DNA of 64,000 bases from Thermocrispum agreste DSM 44070 (GTDB lineage Bacteria; Actinomycetota; Actinomycetes; Mycobacteriales; Pseudonocardiaceae), in the NCBI RefSeq assembly GCF_000427905.1, contig NZ_ATYX01000005.1, positions 407,293 through 471,292 on the forward strand. The letters run 5' to 3'. A model generated the notes under the pieces. That model did not search any database, was not told the DNA's origin, and saw nothing but the letters and a program-made list of their open reading frames with translations. This document shows positions 1 through 8,051 of the stretch, one piece after another (the first letter of the stretch is position 1; every line of letters begins with the position of its first letter). The position numbers and the translations under genes were made by a program.

Positions 1-351
1 GCCCAGCCTGCCGAACTCCTCGGGGCCCTGGCCGAGCACCACCGGATGCCACACCCGGCTCAGCCCGAATGCGAGCATCACCGCGCCGACGGTGAGCACC
101 TCGAGCGTGATCAGCGAGGGCAGGCCGAACAACGGTGTGACACCCCAGTGCGGGTGCCGCGTCTGCATGATCGCGCCGACGACGACCACCACGACGACCG
201 TCGCGGCCAGATCGGCGGCGATGATCCACTGCCGGTACCGACGCTCCCACGCGGTGACCGGCGGCCGGAACGACCGTGAGTAGAACGCCTCCCGATCCAG
301 CCGCGGCTGAGCCGGCACGGTGGGCGTGGAGGACTCGACACGGTCACTCAT
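1..351 (-). CDS. Exopolysaccharide sugar-1-phosphate transferase, N-terminal part (cut by window edge)
   Basis: The frame opens with ATG at 351 and stays open to base 1, giving 117 residues of an incomplete protein. After a polar N-terminus it reads TAWERRYRQWIIAADLAAT, followed by hydrophobic stretches and the motif GPEEFGRLG. The same architecture (RWERHYRAAVVVADAAA, then AEEYRRV) appears in the complete sugar transferase at 18609-20093, so this is very probably a paralogous polyprenyl-phosphate sugar-1-phosphate transferase that starts glycan assembly at the membrane. Only the N-terminal membrane domain is inside the window; the catalytic domain would lie to the left. It is co-oriented with thrS and the HIT gene but separated from them by 720 bases without a gene. 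Confidence 0.75.
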   Translation of the reverse strand, partial: MSDRVESSTPTVPAQPRLDREAFYSRSFRPPVTAWERRYRQWIIAADLAATVVVVVVVGAIMQTRHPHWGVTPLFGLPSLITLEVLTVGAVMLAFGLSRVWHPVVLGQGPEEFGRLG

Positions 352-585
352 CGCCACGCCCCTTCCGCCCGGCGAGCACGCGCAGCGCACGACCGGGCAT
401 CAGCTCCTGTGGAATCCCGGCGGCGAAACCAGATCCTCGACCCCGCGGTTCACCGCCTTGCCTGCCTCCAGATTCGCGGCTTCACCCGAAAGAGTTACGC
501 GGGAAGGAATGGGATTTTTCGGACTATCTCGGCGCGACAGCGGGATCGGTCGCCGGAGTAGCGGCACACGAACCACGCAACCACC

Positions 586-633
586 GGCGCCAAGGTCACC
601 GATCCGTACTCGGGCGCCAAGGTCACCGATCCG
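586..633. repeat. 21-bp direct repeat, two copies, 27-bp period
   Basis: GGCGCCAAGGTCACCGATCC plus one G occurs at 586-606 and again at 613-633, separated by six bases. In one plus frame each copy reads GAKVTDP. The copies are identical. Confidence 0.9.
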
Positions 634-752
634 AGCCCAGGGCCACCAACCACCACGTCCGCCATCCGGGCGCCGGCCGAGAACGTGCTCCGCGGGCGGC
701 TCGACGTGGACGACCAGGGCACCTGCGGTCAGGAAGCGCATCACGCCGCAGT

Positions 753-842
753 CGATCGTCCACGGGCGCATGGCTGACCCCAGCTCCGCGGTCTTGGAGA
801 TCTTCTTCACCGCCGATCGTCCACGGGCGCATGACTGACCCC
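753..842. repeat. 29-bp direct repeat, two copies, 61-bp period
   Basis: CGATCGTCCACGGGCGCATG followed by G or A and CTGACCCC occurs at 753-781 and 814-842 with one mismatch. Read on the minus strand each copy contains ATGCGCCCGTGGACGATC (MRPWTI). Confidence 0.9.
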
Positions 843-1073
843 CGCCGGCCATCAGCGGTCACAGCTTCCTGTCGCAGGAATCGGCATCGATCGGCTCGCG
901 AGCAACCGTTCGACCGAAATCCGAGTGTCCACCGCCCGCCCCAGCGCGAGTCATACCGAATCGACCGATGCCCGGTTCACCTTGCTCGCACCACCCAGTG
1001 GCAAGCGGTCGGCTGCGCGCCGGAGCGATGCTTCCGGGCAGGCACACGCACCACGCAGCGCGTACCGCAAAGA

Positions 1074-1634
1074 TCAGGCGCTCTTCGCGCCGGGCCACGC
1101 GTCGGCCAGCAGCTGGCGGGTCTCCCCCAGCAGCTGCGGCAGCACCTTGGTGCGGCCGATCACCGGCATGAAGTTCGAATCGCCTCCCCACCGCGGGACC
1201 ACGTGCTGATGCAGGTGGGCGGCGATCCCGGCGCCGCTGACGTAGCCCTGGTTCATGCCGATGTTGAACCCGTGCGCGTTGGACACCGACCGCACCACCC
1301 GCATCGCGGTCTGAGTCAGCTCGGCGACCTCGGCGGTCTCCTCCTTGGTGAGGTCGGTGTAGTCGGCGACGTGGCGATACGGCACCAGCATCAGGTGCCC
1401 GGGGTTGTACGGGTACAGGTTCAGCACGGCGTAGGCGACCTCACCGCGGAAAACGATCAATCCCTCGGCGTCGTCCAGCTGAGGGATGCGGCAGAACGGG
1501 CAGCCCTGTGGCTCGTCGCCGTCCGGCTTGTTCTCGCCTTTGATGTAGGCCATGCGGTGCGGCGTCCACAGTCGCTGCAACGCGTCCGGGACGCCGACAC
1601 CGTCCTGCACCTCGTGCGCCCCGCTGTCCTGCAT
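1074..1634 (-). CDS. HIT-family protein, Ap4A phosphorylase-like
   Basis: This 186-residue protein carries the histidine-triad motif AAHLHQHVVPRW near residues 145-156 and the N-terminal PFCRIPQ segment typical of actinobacterial HIT proteins. It matches the Mycobacterium tuberculosis Rv2613c type, described as diadenosine tetraphosphate phosphorylase, which cleaves Ap4A with phosphate; cytoplasmic. The ATG at 1634 is preferred; an in-frame GTG lies six bases upstream. It starts only 16 bases after the thrS stop, as in other actinobacteria, so the two are cotranscribed. Normally pgsA and PIM-synthesis genes follow; here they do not. Confidence 0.88.
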   Translation of the reverse strand: MQDSGAHEVQDGVGVPDALQRLWTPHRMAYIKGENKPDGDEPQGCPFCRIPQLDDAEGLIVFRGEVAYAVLNLYPYNPGHLMLVPYRHVADYTDLTKEETAEVAELTQTAMRVVRSVSNAHGFNIGMNQGYVSGAGIAAHLHQHVVPRWGGDSNFMPVIGRTKVLPQLLGETRQLLADAWPGAKSA

Positions 1635-1649
1635 AGCCACCGATCGTAG

Positions 1650-3710
1650 TCAGCCGACCGTGAAGTTCTCCGCGCTCGGGGAGGCGTTCTCCCTGCGCTC
1701 GATCCACCCGGCGATGGCGTCGACCGCGGAGTCCACCGGAACGCCGTTGACCTGGGAGCCGTCCCGGAAACGGAACGACACCGCGCCCGCCTCGACGTCC
1801 TTGTTGCCCGCCAGCAGCATGAACGGGACCTTGTGCGTGGTGTGCGTGCGGATCTTCTTCTGCATCCGGTCGTCGCTGACGTCCACCTGCACCCGCACCC
1901 CGCGCTCGCGCAGCCGCTGGGCGACACCCTGCAGGTGCTCGACGTGCTCGTCGGCGATCGGGATACCGGCCACCTGCACCGGGGCCAGCCACGCCGGGAA
2001 GGCCCCCGCGTAGTGCTCGGTGAGGATGCCGAAGAACCGCTCGATGGAGCCGAACAGCGCGCGGTGGATCATGATCGGACGCTGCCGCGACCCGTCCGGC
2101 GCGGTGTACCGCAGGTCGAACCGCTCCGGCTGCTGCAGGTCGACCTGCAGCGTGGACAGCTGCCACGAGCGGCCGAGCGCGTCGGTGCAGTGCACGTCGA
2201 TCTTCGGCGCGTAGAACGTGCCCTCGCCGTGCCCGATCCGGTACGGCAGGCCCGCCCGCTTGAGCGCGGCCTCCAGCGCGGCCTCGGCCCGCTCCCAGTC
2301 CTCCAGCTCGCCGAAGTACTTCTCCGGGCGGGTGGACAGCTCGGCGGTGAACTCGGTCAGGCCGTAGTCGCGCAGCAGGTTCAGCACGAACTCCAGCAGG
2401 CTGGCCAGCTCGTCCTGCAGCTGGTCGGGGGTGCAGTAGATGTGCGCGTCGTCCTGGGTGAACCCACGGACCCTGGTCAGCCCGTGCACCACGCCGGACT
2501 TCTCGTACCGGTACACCGAGCCGAACTCGAACAGCCGCAGCGGCAGCTCCCGGTAGGACCGCCCGCGCGCCTTGTAGATCAGGTTGTGCATCGGGCAGTT
2601 CATCGGCTTGAGGTAGTAGTCCTGCCCCGGCTTGCGCAGCTTCCCGTCGGCGTCGTACTCGGCGTCCAGGTGCATCGACGGGAACATGTTCTCCGCGTAG
2701 AAGCCGAGGTGGCCGGAGACTTCGTACAGCTGCGACTTGGTGATGTGCGGGGTGTAGACGAACTCGTAGCCCGCCCGCTCGTGGGCCTGGCGGGAGTAGT
2801 CCTCCATCGCCTTGCGCACCACGCCGCCCTTGGGGTGGAACACCGCCAGGCCGGAGCCGATCTCGTCCGGGAAGCTGAACAGGTCCAGCTCGGCGCCCAG
2901 CTTCCGGTGGTCCCGCCGCTCCGCCTCGGCCAGCAGCTCCAGGTACTGCTCCTGCGCTTCCGGCGACTCCCACGCGGTGCCGTAGATGCGCTGCAGCTGC
3001 GGGTTGCGCTCGTCGCCGCGCCAGTAGGCGGCGGCCACCCTGGTCAGCTTGAACGCCGGGATGTGCTTGGTGGTCGGCACGTGCGGCCCGCGGCACAGGT
3101 CGGCCCACACCGTCTCGCCGGTGCGCGGGTCGACGTTGTCGTACATGGTCAGCTCGCCGCCGCCGAGCTCCATCACCTCGGAGGTGTCCACCTGCTCCTT
3201 GGCGCCCTTGAGGTCGACCAGCTCGAGCTTGAACGGCTCGTCGGCCAGTTCGGACTTGGCGTCGTCGACCGACGGCAGCACCCGGCGGGAGAACCGCTGC
3301 GCGGACTTGATGATGCGCTTCATGCGCTTCTCCAGCCGCTGCAGGTCCTCCGGCGTGAAGTTGTGGTCGATGCCGAAGTCGTAGTAGAAGCCGTCCTTCA
3401 CCGGCGGCCCGATGCCCAGCTTGGCCTCCGGGAACTCCTCCTGGACGGCCTGCGCCAGCACGTGCGCCGCCGAGTGCCGGATGACGCTGCGGCCGTCCTC
3501 GGTGTTGGCCGCGACCGGCTCCACCTCGACGTCGGTCTCCGGCACCCACGACAGGTCACGCAGCACGCCGTCGGCGTCCCGCACCACGATGATCGCCTCC
3601 GGGCCCTTGCCGGGGAGCCCGGCCTCCCGGACGGCGCTGCCCGCCGTAGTGCCCGCCGGCACCACCACACGCTCGGCGGGTGCAGCTGCGGACGAGTACG
3701 GCTCGGACAC
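1650..3710 (-). CDS. thrS: Threonyl-tRNA synthetase
   Basis: This 686-residue protein charges tRNA-Thr with threonine. It has the N-terminal TGS region (about 15-80), the editing/SAD segment with [12 protein letters not shown], the class II catalytic core with zinc-site motif MNCPMHN, motif 2 around [19 protein letters not shown] and motif 3 [11 protein letters not shown], and a C-terminal anticodon-binding domain with VRVQVD and GNKDVE. Length is typical for the family. The GTG start at 3710 is preceded by GAGGAGTCATC, a good ribosome binding site. No T-box element is visible in the 200 bases upstream. Confidence 0.97.
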   Translation of the reverse strand: MSEPYSSAAAPAERVVVPAGTTAGSAVREAGLPGKGPEAIIVVRDADGVLRDLSWVPETDVEVEPVAANTEDGRSVIRHSAAHVLAQAVQEEFPEAKLGIGPPVKDGFYYDFGIDHNFTPEDLQRLEKRMKRIIKSAQRFSRRVLPSVDDAKSELADEPFKLELVDLKGAKEQVDTSEVMELGGGELTMYDNVDPRTGETVWADLCRGPHVPTTKHIPAFKLTRVAAAYWRGDERNPQLQRIYGTAWESPEAQEQYLELLAEAERRDHRKLGAELDLFSFPDEIGSGLAVFHPKGGVVRKAMEDYSRQAHERAGYEFVYTPHITKSQLYEVSGHLGFYAENMFPSMHLDAEYDADGKLRKPGQDYYLKPMNCPMHNLIYKARGRSYRELPLRLFEFGSVYRYEKSGVVHGLTRVRGFTQDDAHIYCTPDQLQDELASLLEFVLNLLRDYGLTEFTAELSTRPEKYFGELEDWERAEAALEAALKRAGLPYRIGHGEGTFYAPKIDVHCTDALGRSWQLSTLQVDLQQPERFDLRYTAPDGSRQRPIMIHRALFGSIERFFGILTEHYAGAFPAWLAPVQVAGIPIADEHVEHLQGVAQRLRERGVRVQVDVSDDRMQKKIRTHTTHKVPFMLLAGNKDVEAGAVSFRFRDGSQVNGVPVDSAVDAIAGWIERRENASPSAENFTVG

Positions 3711-3912
3711 GATGACTCCTCACGACGGGAAACTCCAAATGCGGTACTGCGGATGCTAGTCCCCGCCGCGAACGCGTTACGCACCGTGTCCGGCGTTCCC
3801 CGGCGCAGCGCCTGCCTGCCCCGGCAACCCGCCGGACCGCAGGCAGGACAGCACCGTCCGAGCCACAGGCCGGCCGATCGCAGCCAGCTGACGAACGGCT
3901 GGAACGCCCGGA

Positions 3913-4608
3913 TCAGTCCCGCTGCATCGCCTCCATCTTGGCGATTTCCGCCGACTGAGTGGCGATGATCTCGTCGGCCATCTCCTGCACCCGGATGTCG
4001 GAACCGTCGCGCTGCACCTCGTGGGCCATGGTCAGCGCACCTTCGTGGTGGGCGATCATCAGCCGCAGGAACAAGCTGTCGAACTTCGCGCCACGGGACG
4101 CGGCCAGCTGGTCCAGCTGCTCCTGGGTGGCCATGCCCGGCATGCCCTCATGGTCGTGCTGCATGCCGTGCTCGCCGTGGCCGTGGTGCCCGCCCTGGCG
4201 GTGCCCCTTGGCGCCCGGCACGTCCAACGGCTCGCGGCCGTGGCGCTTCAGCCAGGTGTTCATCATGTCGATCTCGGCCCGCTGCGCGCCGGCGATGCGC
4301 TTCGCGATCGCCTTGACCTTGGCATCGGACGCGCGGGTCTCGGCCAGGTCGGTCATGACCACGGCTTGCGAGTGGTGCACGACCATGTCCTCGACGAAGC
4401 GGAAGTCCGCCTCGTTGGGCTCGTTCTTCGGAACGGCGGACCGGGCCTCCTCCGGCGAAAGCGTCTTGTTCGGCTCCCCCGGCTTGCCCGGCGCGATGAC
4501 CGACGGCGCCGGTCGGGCGCCTTGCTCTCCCCCACCGTCGTCATCGCCGGTACAGGCGGGCAGCGCCAGCACCCACAACGTCAATGGCACGACGATCCAT
4601 CTGCGCAC
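3913..4608 (-). CDS. DUF305 lipoprotein
   Basis: A 231-residue secreted lipoprotein: VRRWIVVPLTLWVLALPAC gives a signal peptide with a lipobox ending at Cys19. Two DUF305 (ferritin-like) halves are visible, each with a His-rich helix: FVEDMVVHHSQAVVM near 80 and LMIAHHEGALTMA near 190, separated by a His/Met/Gly-rich linker (about 135-165) that could bind metal. DUF305 proteins are often found near copper or other metal functions, but no metal gene adjoins it here. The GTG at 4608 is chosen because AAAAGGAGAAACG lies just upstream; an ATG 33 bases earlier has no such site. Confidence 0.88.
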   Translation of the reverse strand: MRRWIVVPLTLWVLALPACTGDDDGGGEQGARPAPSVIAPGKPGEPNKTLSPEEARSAVPKNEPNEADFRFVEDMVVHHSQAVVMTDLAETRASDAKVKAIAKRIAGAQRAEIDMMNTWLKRHGREPLDVPGAKGHRQGGHHGHGEHGMQHDHEGMPGMATQEQLDQLAASRGAKFDSLFLRLMIAHHEGALTMAHEVQRDGSDIRVQEMADEIIATQSAEIAKMEAMQRD

Positions 4609-5221
4609 CGTTTCTCCTTTTCCTTCCACGGCACCGCACACAATGGCGCGGCTGCCAAGCCTTGCCGCATCACCGGGCCGCCGTCAACACCGTCACCAAT
4701 GCCGGACAATCGCCACGGCAGCCCCACCGAGGCAATGACCGTGACATCCGCCGAATGAGCGCCGCCTGCCGCATTCCGCATCTCGACGCAAGCCGCACCG
4801 GCGGCCTGGAACGAACTCCGCTTGCCGAAAATGGCCGGGCCGCACGCCGAACTGGCCGGACCTCGGACCGGCGCTGTCCGGGTACGCATACCGGAACCCG
4901 GACGAATTCGCCGACGCGCCTTCGCCGACACCCCATCTTTCCTATTTCGGACATACCGGATATCAGCCGCAAACATCGGGTAAATACCAGGTCGACGGCC
5001 AGATTGATCACGGGCCGTGACCGGACTCGCCGGTCACCTCGTCGCAAGCCCATTTCGCGTGACGCGAACGATCCTTCGGCCTTCCACGGGATGTGCGCCA
5101 TTTGTGTCGGAATTTCGGACACTGAAACGAAAAAGTCGCGCGATCGAGCGACCTCACGCGGTACCGTGCGCAACGGGAGTCGGCGCCGAACCGTCGACCT
5201 GTGGGAGAAAGGCGACATACC
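4609..5221. other. Gene-free divergent intergenic region
   Basis: About 610 bases between the divergent DUF305 and LVIVD genes. It contains locally AT-richer blocks (about 4925-4990 and 5100-5135) that may carry promoters, but I see no convincing -35/-10 pair, RNA or peptide gene. Confidence 0.5.
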
Positions 5222-6649
5222 GTGACAGGCACCCGTACCCGACGTTGGCGTGCCGCCGCGCTCGCCGTGGCGCTTGGCGCATCGCTGCCGAGCACGGCAT
5301 TCGGCACTTCGTCCGCGGTCGCGAACACCAGCACGCCGGGCCCGGACGAAATCGTCACCAGCCCGAACATGAAGCACATCGCCAACGTGCCGTTCCAGGA
5401 CCCGTTGAAGGACGGTGCGGTGGGCACCGACATCGCGTTCACCGACGGGCACGCGATCGTCGGCAACTACAACGGATTCACCATCTACGACATCAGGAAT
5501 CCGAAGAAGCCGAAGATCGTGGCCAACGTGCTGTGTCCCGGCGCGCAGAACGACGTCAGCGTGCACAAGAACCTGCTGTTCTTGTCGGTCGACGCGCGCC
5601 GCAGTGACGACTCGTGCAACTCGCAGCCGCAGAACGACGGCACCAAGCCGTACTGGGAAGGCATCCGCATCTTCGACATCTCCGACATGCGCAACCCGCG
5701 CTACGTCAAGTCGGTGGAGACCAAGTGCGGCTCGCACACCCACACGCTGGTGCCGGCCAGGTCCAGCAAGCACGTGTACATCTACGTGTCGTCGTATGCG
5801 CCGTCCCCGTCGCTGTCCAACTGCCAGCCGCCGCACGACCTGATCTCGATCATCAAGGTGCCGGTGCGCCAGCCGACCAAGGCCAAGGTCGTGGCCACGC
5901 CGGTGCTGTTCCCGGACGGCGGCTTCCCGGGTGACGGCTGGGACATCGACAAGCCGGGCGGTGTGCCCACCGAGGGCTGCCACGACATCACCGTCTACCC
6001 GGAGAAGAACATCGCCGCGGGCGCCTGCATGGGTGACGGCGTGCTGATGGACATCACCAACCGGGAGAAGCCGAAGGTGATCGACCGGGTCACCGACGCC
6101 GAGCACTTCGCGTTCTGGCACTCGGCCACGTTCAGCAACGACGCCTCCAAGGTCGTCTTCACCGACGAGCTGGGCGGCGGCGGCGCGGCCACCTGCAACC
6201 CGGAGATCGGCCCCGAGCTCGGCGCCAACGGCATCTACCAGATCGTCGGCAAGGGCAAGCACCGGAAGCTGAAGTTCCGCAGCTTCTACAAGATCGACCG
6301 GACCCAGACCGACGAGGAGAACTGCGTCGCCCACAACGGCATGCTGCTGCCGGTGCCGGGCAAGGACATCATGGTGCAGTCCTGGTACATGGGCGGCACC
6401 GTGGTGTGGGACTTCACCAACGCCCGCAAGCCGAAGACGATCGGCTTCTTCGACCGCGGCCCGGCCTCCAACCCGGCGGAAGCGGGCGGTACGTGGTCCA
6501 GCTACTACTACAACGGCTACATCTATTCGTCCGACCTCGGTAAGGGCTTCGACGTCCTGCGCATCGACGACAAGCGCACGGACCCGGCGAAGAAGGTCAG
6601 GACCAAGGTGCTCAATGCCCAGACACAAGAGCACTACCGGGAACGCTGA
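5222..6649 (+). CDS. Secreted LVIVD-repeat (beta-propeller) protein
   Basis: A 475-residue exported protein. An Arg-rich N-terminus is followed by a hydrophobic core and an SSAVANTS-like cleavage area (residues 1-40). The body contains repeated blades such as GFTIYDIRNPKKPKIV, GIRIFDISDMRNPRYV, GVLMDITNREKPKVI and TVVWDFTNARKPKTIGFF, the pattern of LVIVD repeats, so a beta-propeller is expected. Several Cys and HTH/HDI motifs hint at structural disulfides or metal, but no enzymatic activity can be assigned. The GTG start at 5222 follows GGGAGAAAGG at normal spacing. A strong terminator hairpin follows at 6683. Confidence 0.85.
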   Translation: MTGTRTRRWRAAALAVALGASLPSTAFGTSSAVANTSTPGPDEIVTSPNMKHIANVPFQDPLKDGAVGTDIAFTDGHAIVGNYNGFTIYDIRNPKKPKIVANVLCPGAQNDVSVHKNLLFLSVDARRSDDSCNSQPQNDGTKPYWEGIRIFDISDMRNPRYVKSVETKCGSHTHTLVPARSSKHVYIYVSSYAPSPSLSNCQPPHDLISIIKVPVRQPTKAKVVATPVLFPDGGFPGDGWDIDKPGGVPTEGCHDITVYPEKNIAAGACMGDGVLMDITNREKPKVIDRVTDAEHFAFWHSATFSNDASKVVFTDELGGGGAATCNPEIGPELGANGIYQIVGKGKHRKLKFRSFYKIDRTQTDEENCVAHNGMLLPVPGKDIMVQSWYMGGTVVWDFTNARKPKTIGFFDRGPASNPAEAGGTWSSYYYNGYIYSSDLGKGFDVLRIDDKRTDPAKKVRTKVLNAQTQEHYRER

Positions 6650-6682
6650 CCCGTCGGCGGCCTGAGTCGAGTTCGGCAACGA

Positions 6683-6715
6683 CCAGGGGCGTCTCCCTTG
6701 CGGAGGCGCCCCTGG
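6683..6715 (+). terminator. Hairpin terminator after LVIVD gene
   Basis: The 14-base arms CCAGGGGCGTCTCC and GGAGGCGCCCCTGG pair around a CTTGC loop with one G-T wobble. It sits 34 bases after the stop of the plus-strand gene and between convergent genes, so it may act in both directions. Confidence 0.8.
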
Positions 6716-6797
6716 CCCATGTTCTGCGGAAGCAGATCATCCAACACCCGGCGTGCCGCGGCAGGCGGGTCGCTCCGCGCCGGCCCGGTGGGCAGAG

Positions 6798-8051
6798 CTA
6801 CTTGCGGCCCGGCGCGTCGTGCGGTCGCGTCGTCCGCGTGCGCATGGCGAGCAGGTGCAACCGCACCACCGCGTAGCAGCCCCCGATCGCAAGCAACCAC
6901 GGCACGACCGTGACGTCGGCGCCCGCCGCGAGCGCCACCGACGCCAGGGCAAGGCCGGCCACGGTGTCGATCAGCCGCACGACGAACGTGGCACGCGACA
7001 GCTTGCGGGCCACGACCTCGGCCACGGACGGCAGGCCGGCCGCCCACACCGCCAGGTACACCGACCAGCCGAGGACGAGCCACCCGGGAACGGGCGCGCC
7101 GGTGAGCAGCTCACCCAGCGGTCCGGCGAGCGCGGCGCACACCAGGCCACAGGCCAGCGTCCCGGCGGCCAGCACGACGGCGAGGCGCGCGGTGTCCGGG
7201 CGGCCACGCTCCGGCTGCTTCTCCGCGGCGGCGAACCGCGGCAGCAGGTAGCTGCCCGCACCGTTGACCACCACCTGGAGCGCCGCCACCACCAGGCGCC
7301 CGGCCTCCAGCAGGCCGACCGCCGTCAGCGACCCGAACACGCCGACCAGCACCCGCACGGCCAGCAATGCCACCGGCCGCAACGTCGCGTGCGCGGCACG
7401 CCAGCCGGCGAACTGGGCGAGCCTGCCCATCCCCTGCCAGCCGGGACGAAGGTCACGCAGCTCGTCGCGCGGCACCCGCAGGACGCCGAGCCCGACCGTG
7501 ACGACCGCGCCGATCGCCATCGCCACCACCAAGGCGGTCAATGTCAGGCCGCTGCTGGCAGCCACCAGCAGCACAGCCAGCGTCACCACCAGATACAGCA
7601 CGTCGTTGCCGAGCAGCCTGGTGAAATCCATTCGGGCGATCAGCAACCGGCGCAGGGTCTCCCGCACCAGCCACACGACGGCCAGCACCGAGAAGGCCAG
7701 CAGCAACGGGATGTCCGGGCCGCGCAGCAGCACCACGGTCACGGCGGCGGCCCCGGCCGCCAGCACCCAGGAGGTCAGCGCGCTGCCGACCAACGCGCCG
7801 CGCACCACCGCGTCGTGCCGGTCCAGCACGGCGAGGCTGTCCCCGACGTAGCCGGTGTACACCGCCGAAGCCGCAACCAGGAATCCCAGCAGCACGGCGA
7901 ACGCCCCGAACTCGGCCAGCCCGAGCGCGCGAGCCGCCACCACCTGCAGCACCATGCTGGTCGCCGCGGTGACCGCCTGGGCGGCGACCGGCGCCGACAG
8001 CCGTCGCAGGGCGCGCACCGCCGCCCTGACCGCGGCCGCCGCGCGCGTCAT
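6798..8051 (-). CDS. Polysaccharide flippase-like membrane protein (Wzx/MATE fold)
   Basis: A 417-residue, highly hydrophobic protein with about 11-12 predicted transmembrane segments, beginning SAPVAAQAVTAATSMVLQVV and containing the ARALGLAEFGAFAVLLGF motif characteristic of polysaccharide biosynthesis (Wzx-type) exporters. The expected role is flipping lipid-linked oligosaccharides across the membrane. The ATG overlaps the stop of the upstream Wzz-like gene by four bases (ATGA), so the two are translationally coupled. Length is in the normal range, and the C-terminus ends in a short basic tail. Confidence 0.8.
   Translation of the reverse strand: MTRAAAAVRAAVRALRRLSAPVAAQAVTAATSMVLQVVAARALGLAEFGAFAVLLGFLVAASAVYTGYVGDSLAVLDRHDAVVRGALVGSALTSWVLAAGAAAVTVVLLRGPDIPLLLAFSVLAVVWLVRETLRRLLIARMDFTRLLGNDVLYLVVTLAVLLVAASSGLTLTALVVAMAIGAVVTVGLGVLRVPRDELRDLRPGWQGMGRLAQFAGWRAAHATLRPVALLAVRVLVGVFGSLTAVGLLEAGRLVVAALQVVVNGAGSYLLPRFAAAEKQPERGRPDTARLAVVLAAGTLACGLVCAALAGPLGELLTGAPVPGWLVLGWSVYLAVWAAGLPSVAEVVARKLSRATFVVRLIDTVAGLALASVALAAGADVTVVPWLLAIGGCYAVVRLHLLAMRTRTTRPHDAPGRK

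Larger units (their letters stand above)
352..1073. other. Gene-free stretch with two pairs of short direct repeats
   Basis: No convincing coding frame was found on either strand: codon bias is weak and predicted peptides are Arg/Pro/Ser-rich. It holds a 21-bp repeat pair (586-606 and 613-633) and a 29-bp pair with one mismatch (753-781 and 814-842), listed separately. Translated on the plus strand the first pair spells GAKVTDP twice; on the minus strand the second pair spells MRPWTI twice. It lies where many actinobacteria have pgsA downstream of thrS and the HIT gene. Confidence 0.6.

Noticed and set aside
276..1649. Long plus-strand open frame opposite the HIT gene
   Set aside because: High-GC shadow: the HIT motif and ribosome binding are on the minus strand; the plus product is Arg/Pro/Gly-rich with no domain.
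1833..3968. 711-codon open frame antisense to thrS
   Set aside because: It exists only because of GC-rich codons of thrS; its translation is low-complexity Leu/Val/Arg/Gln with no family.
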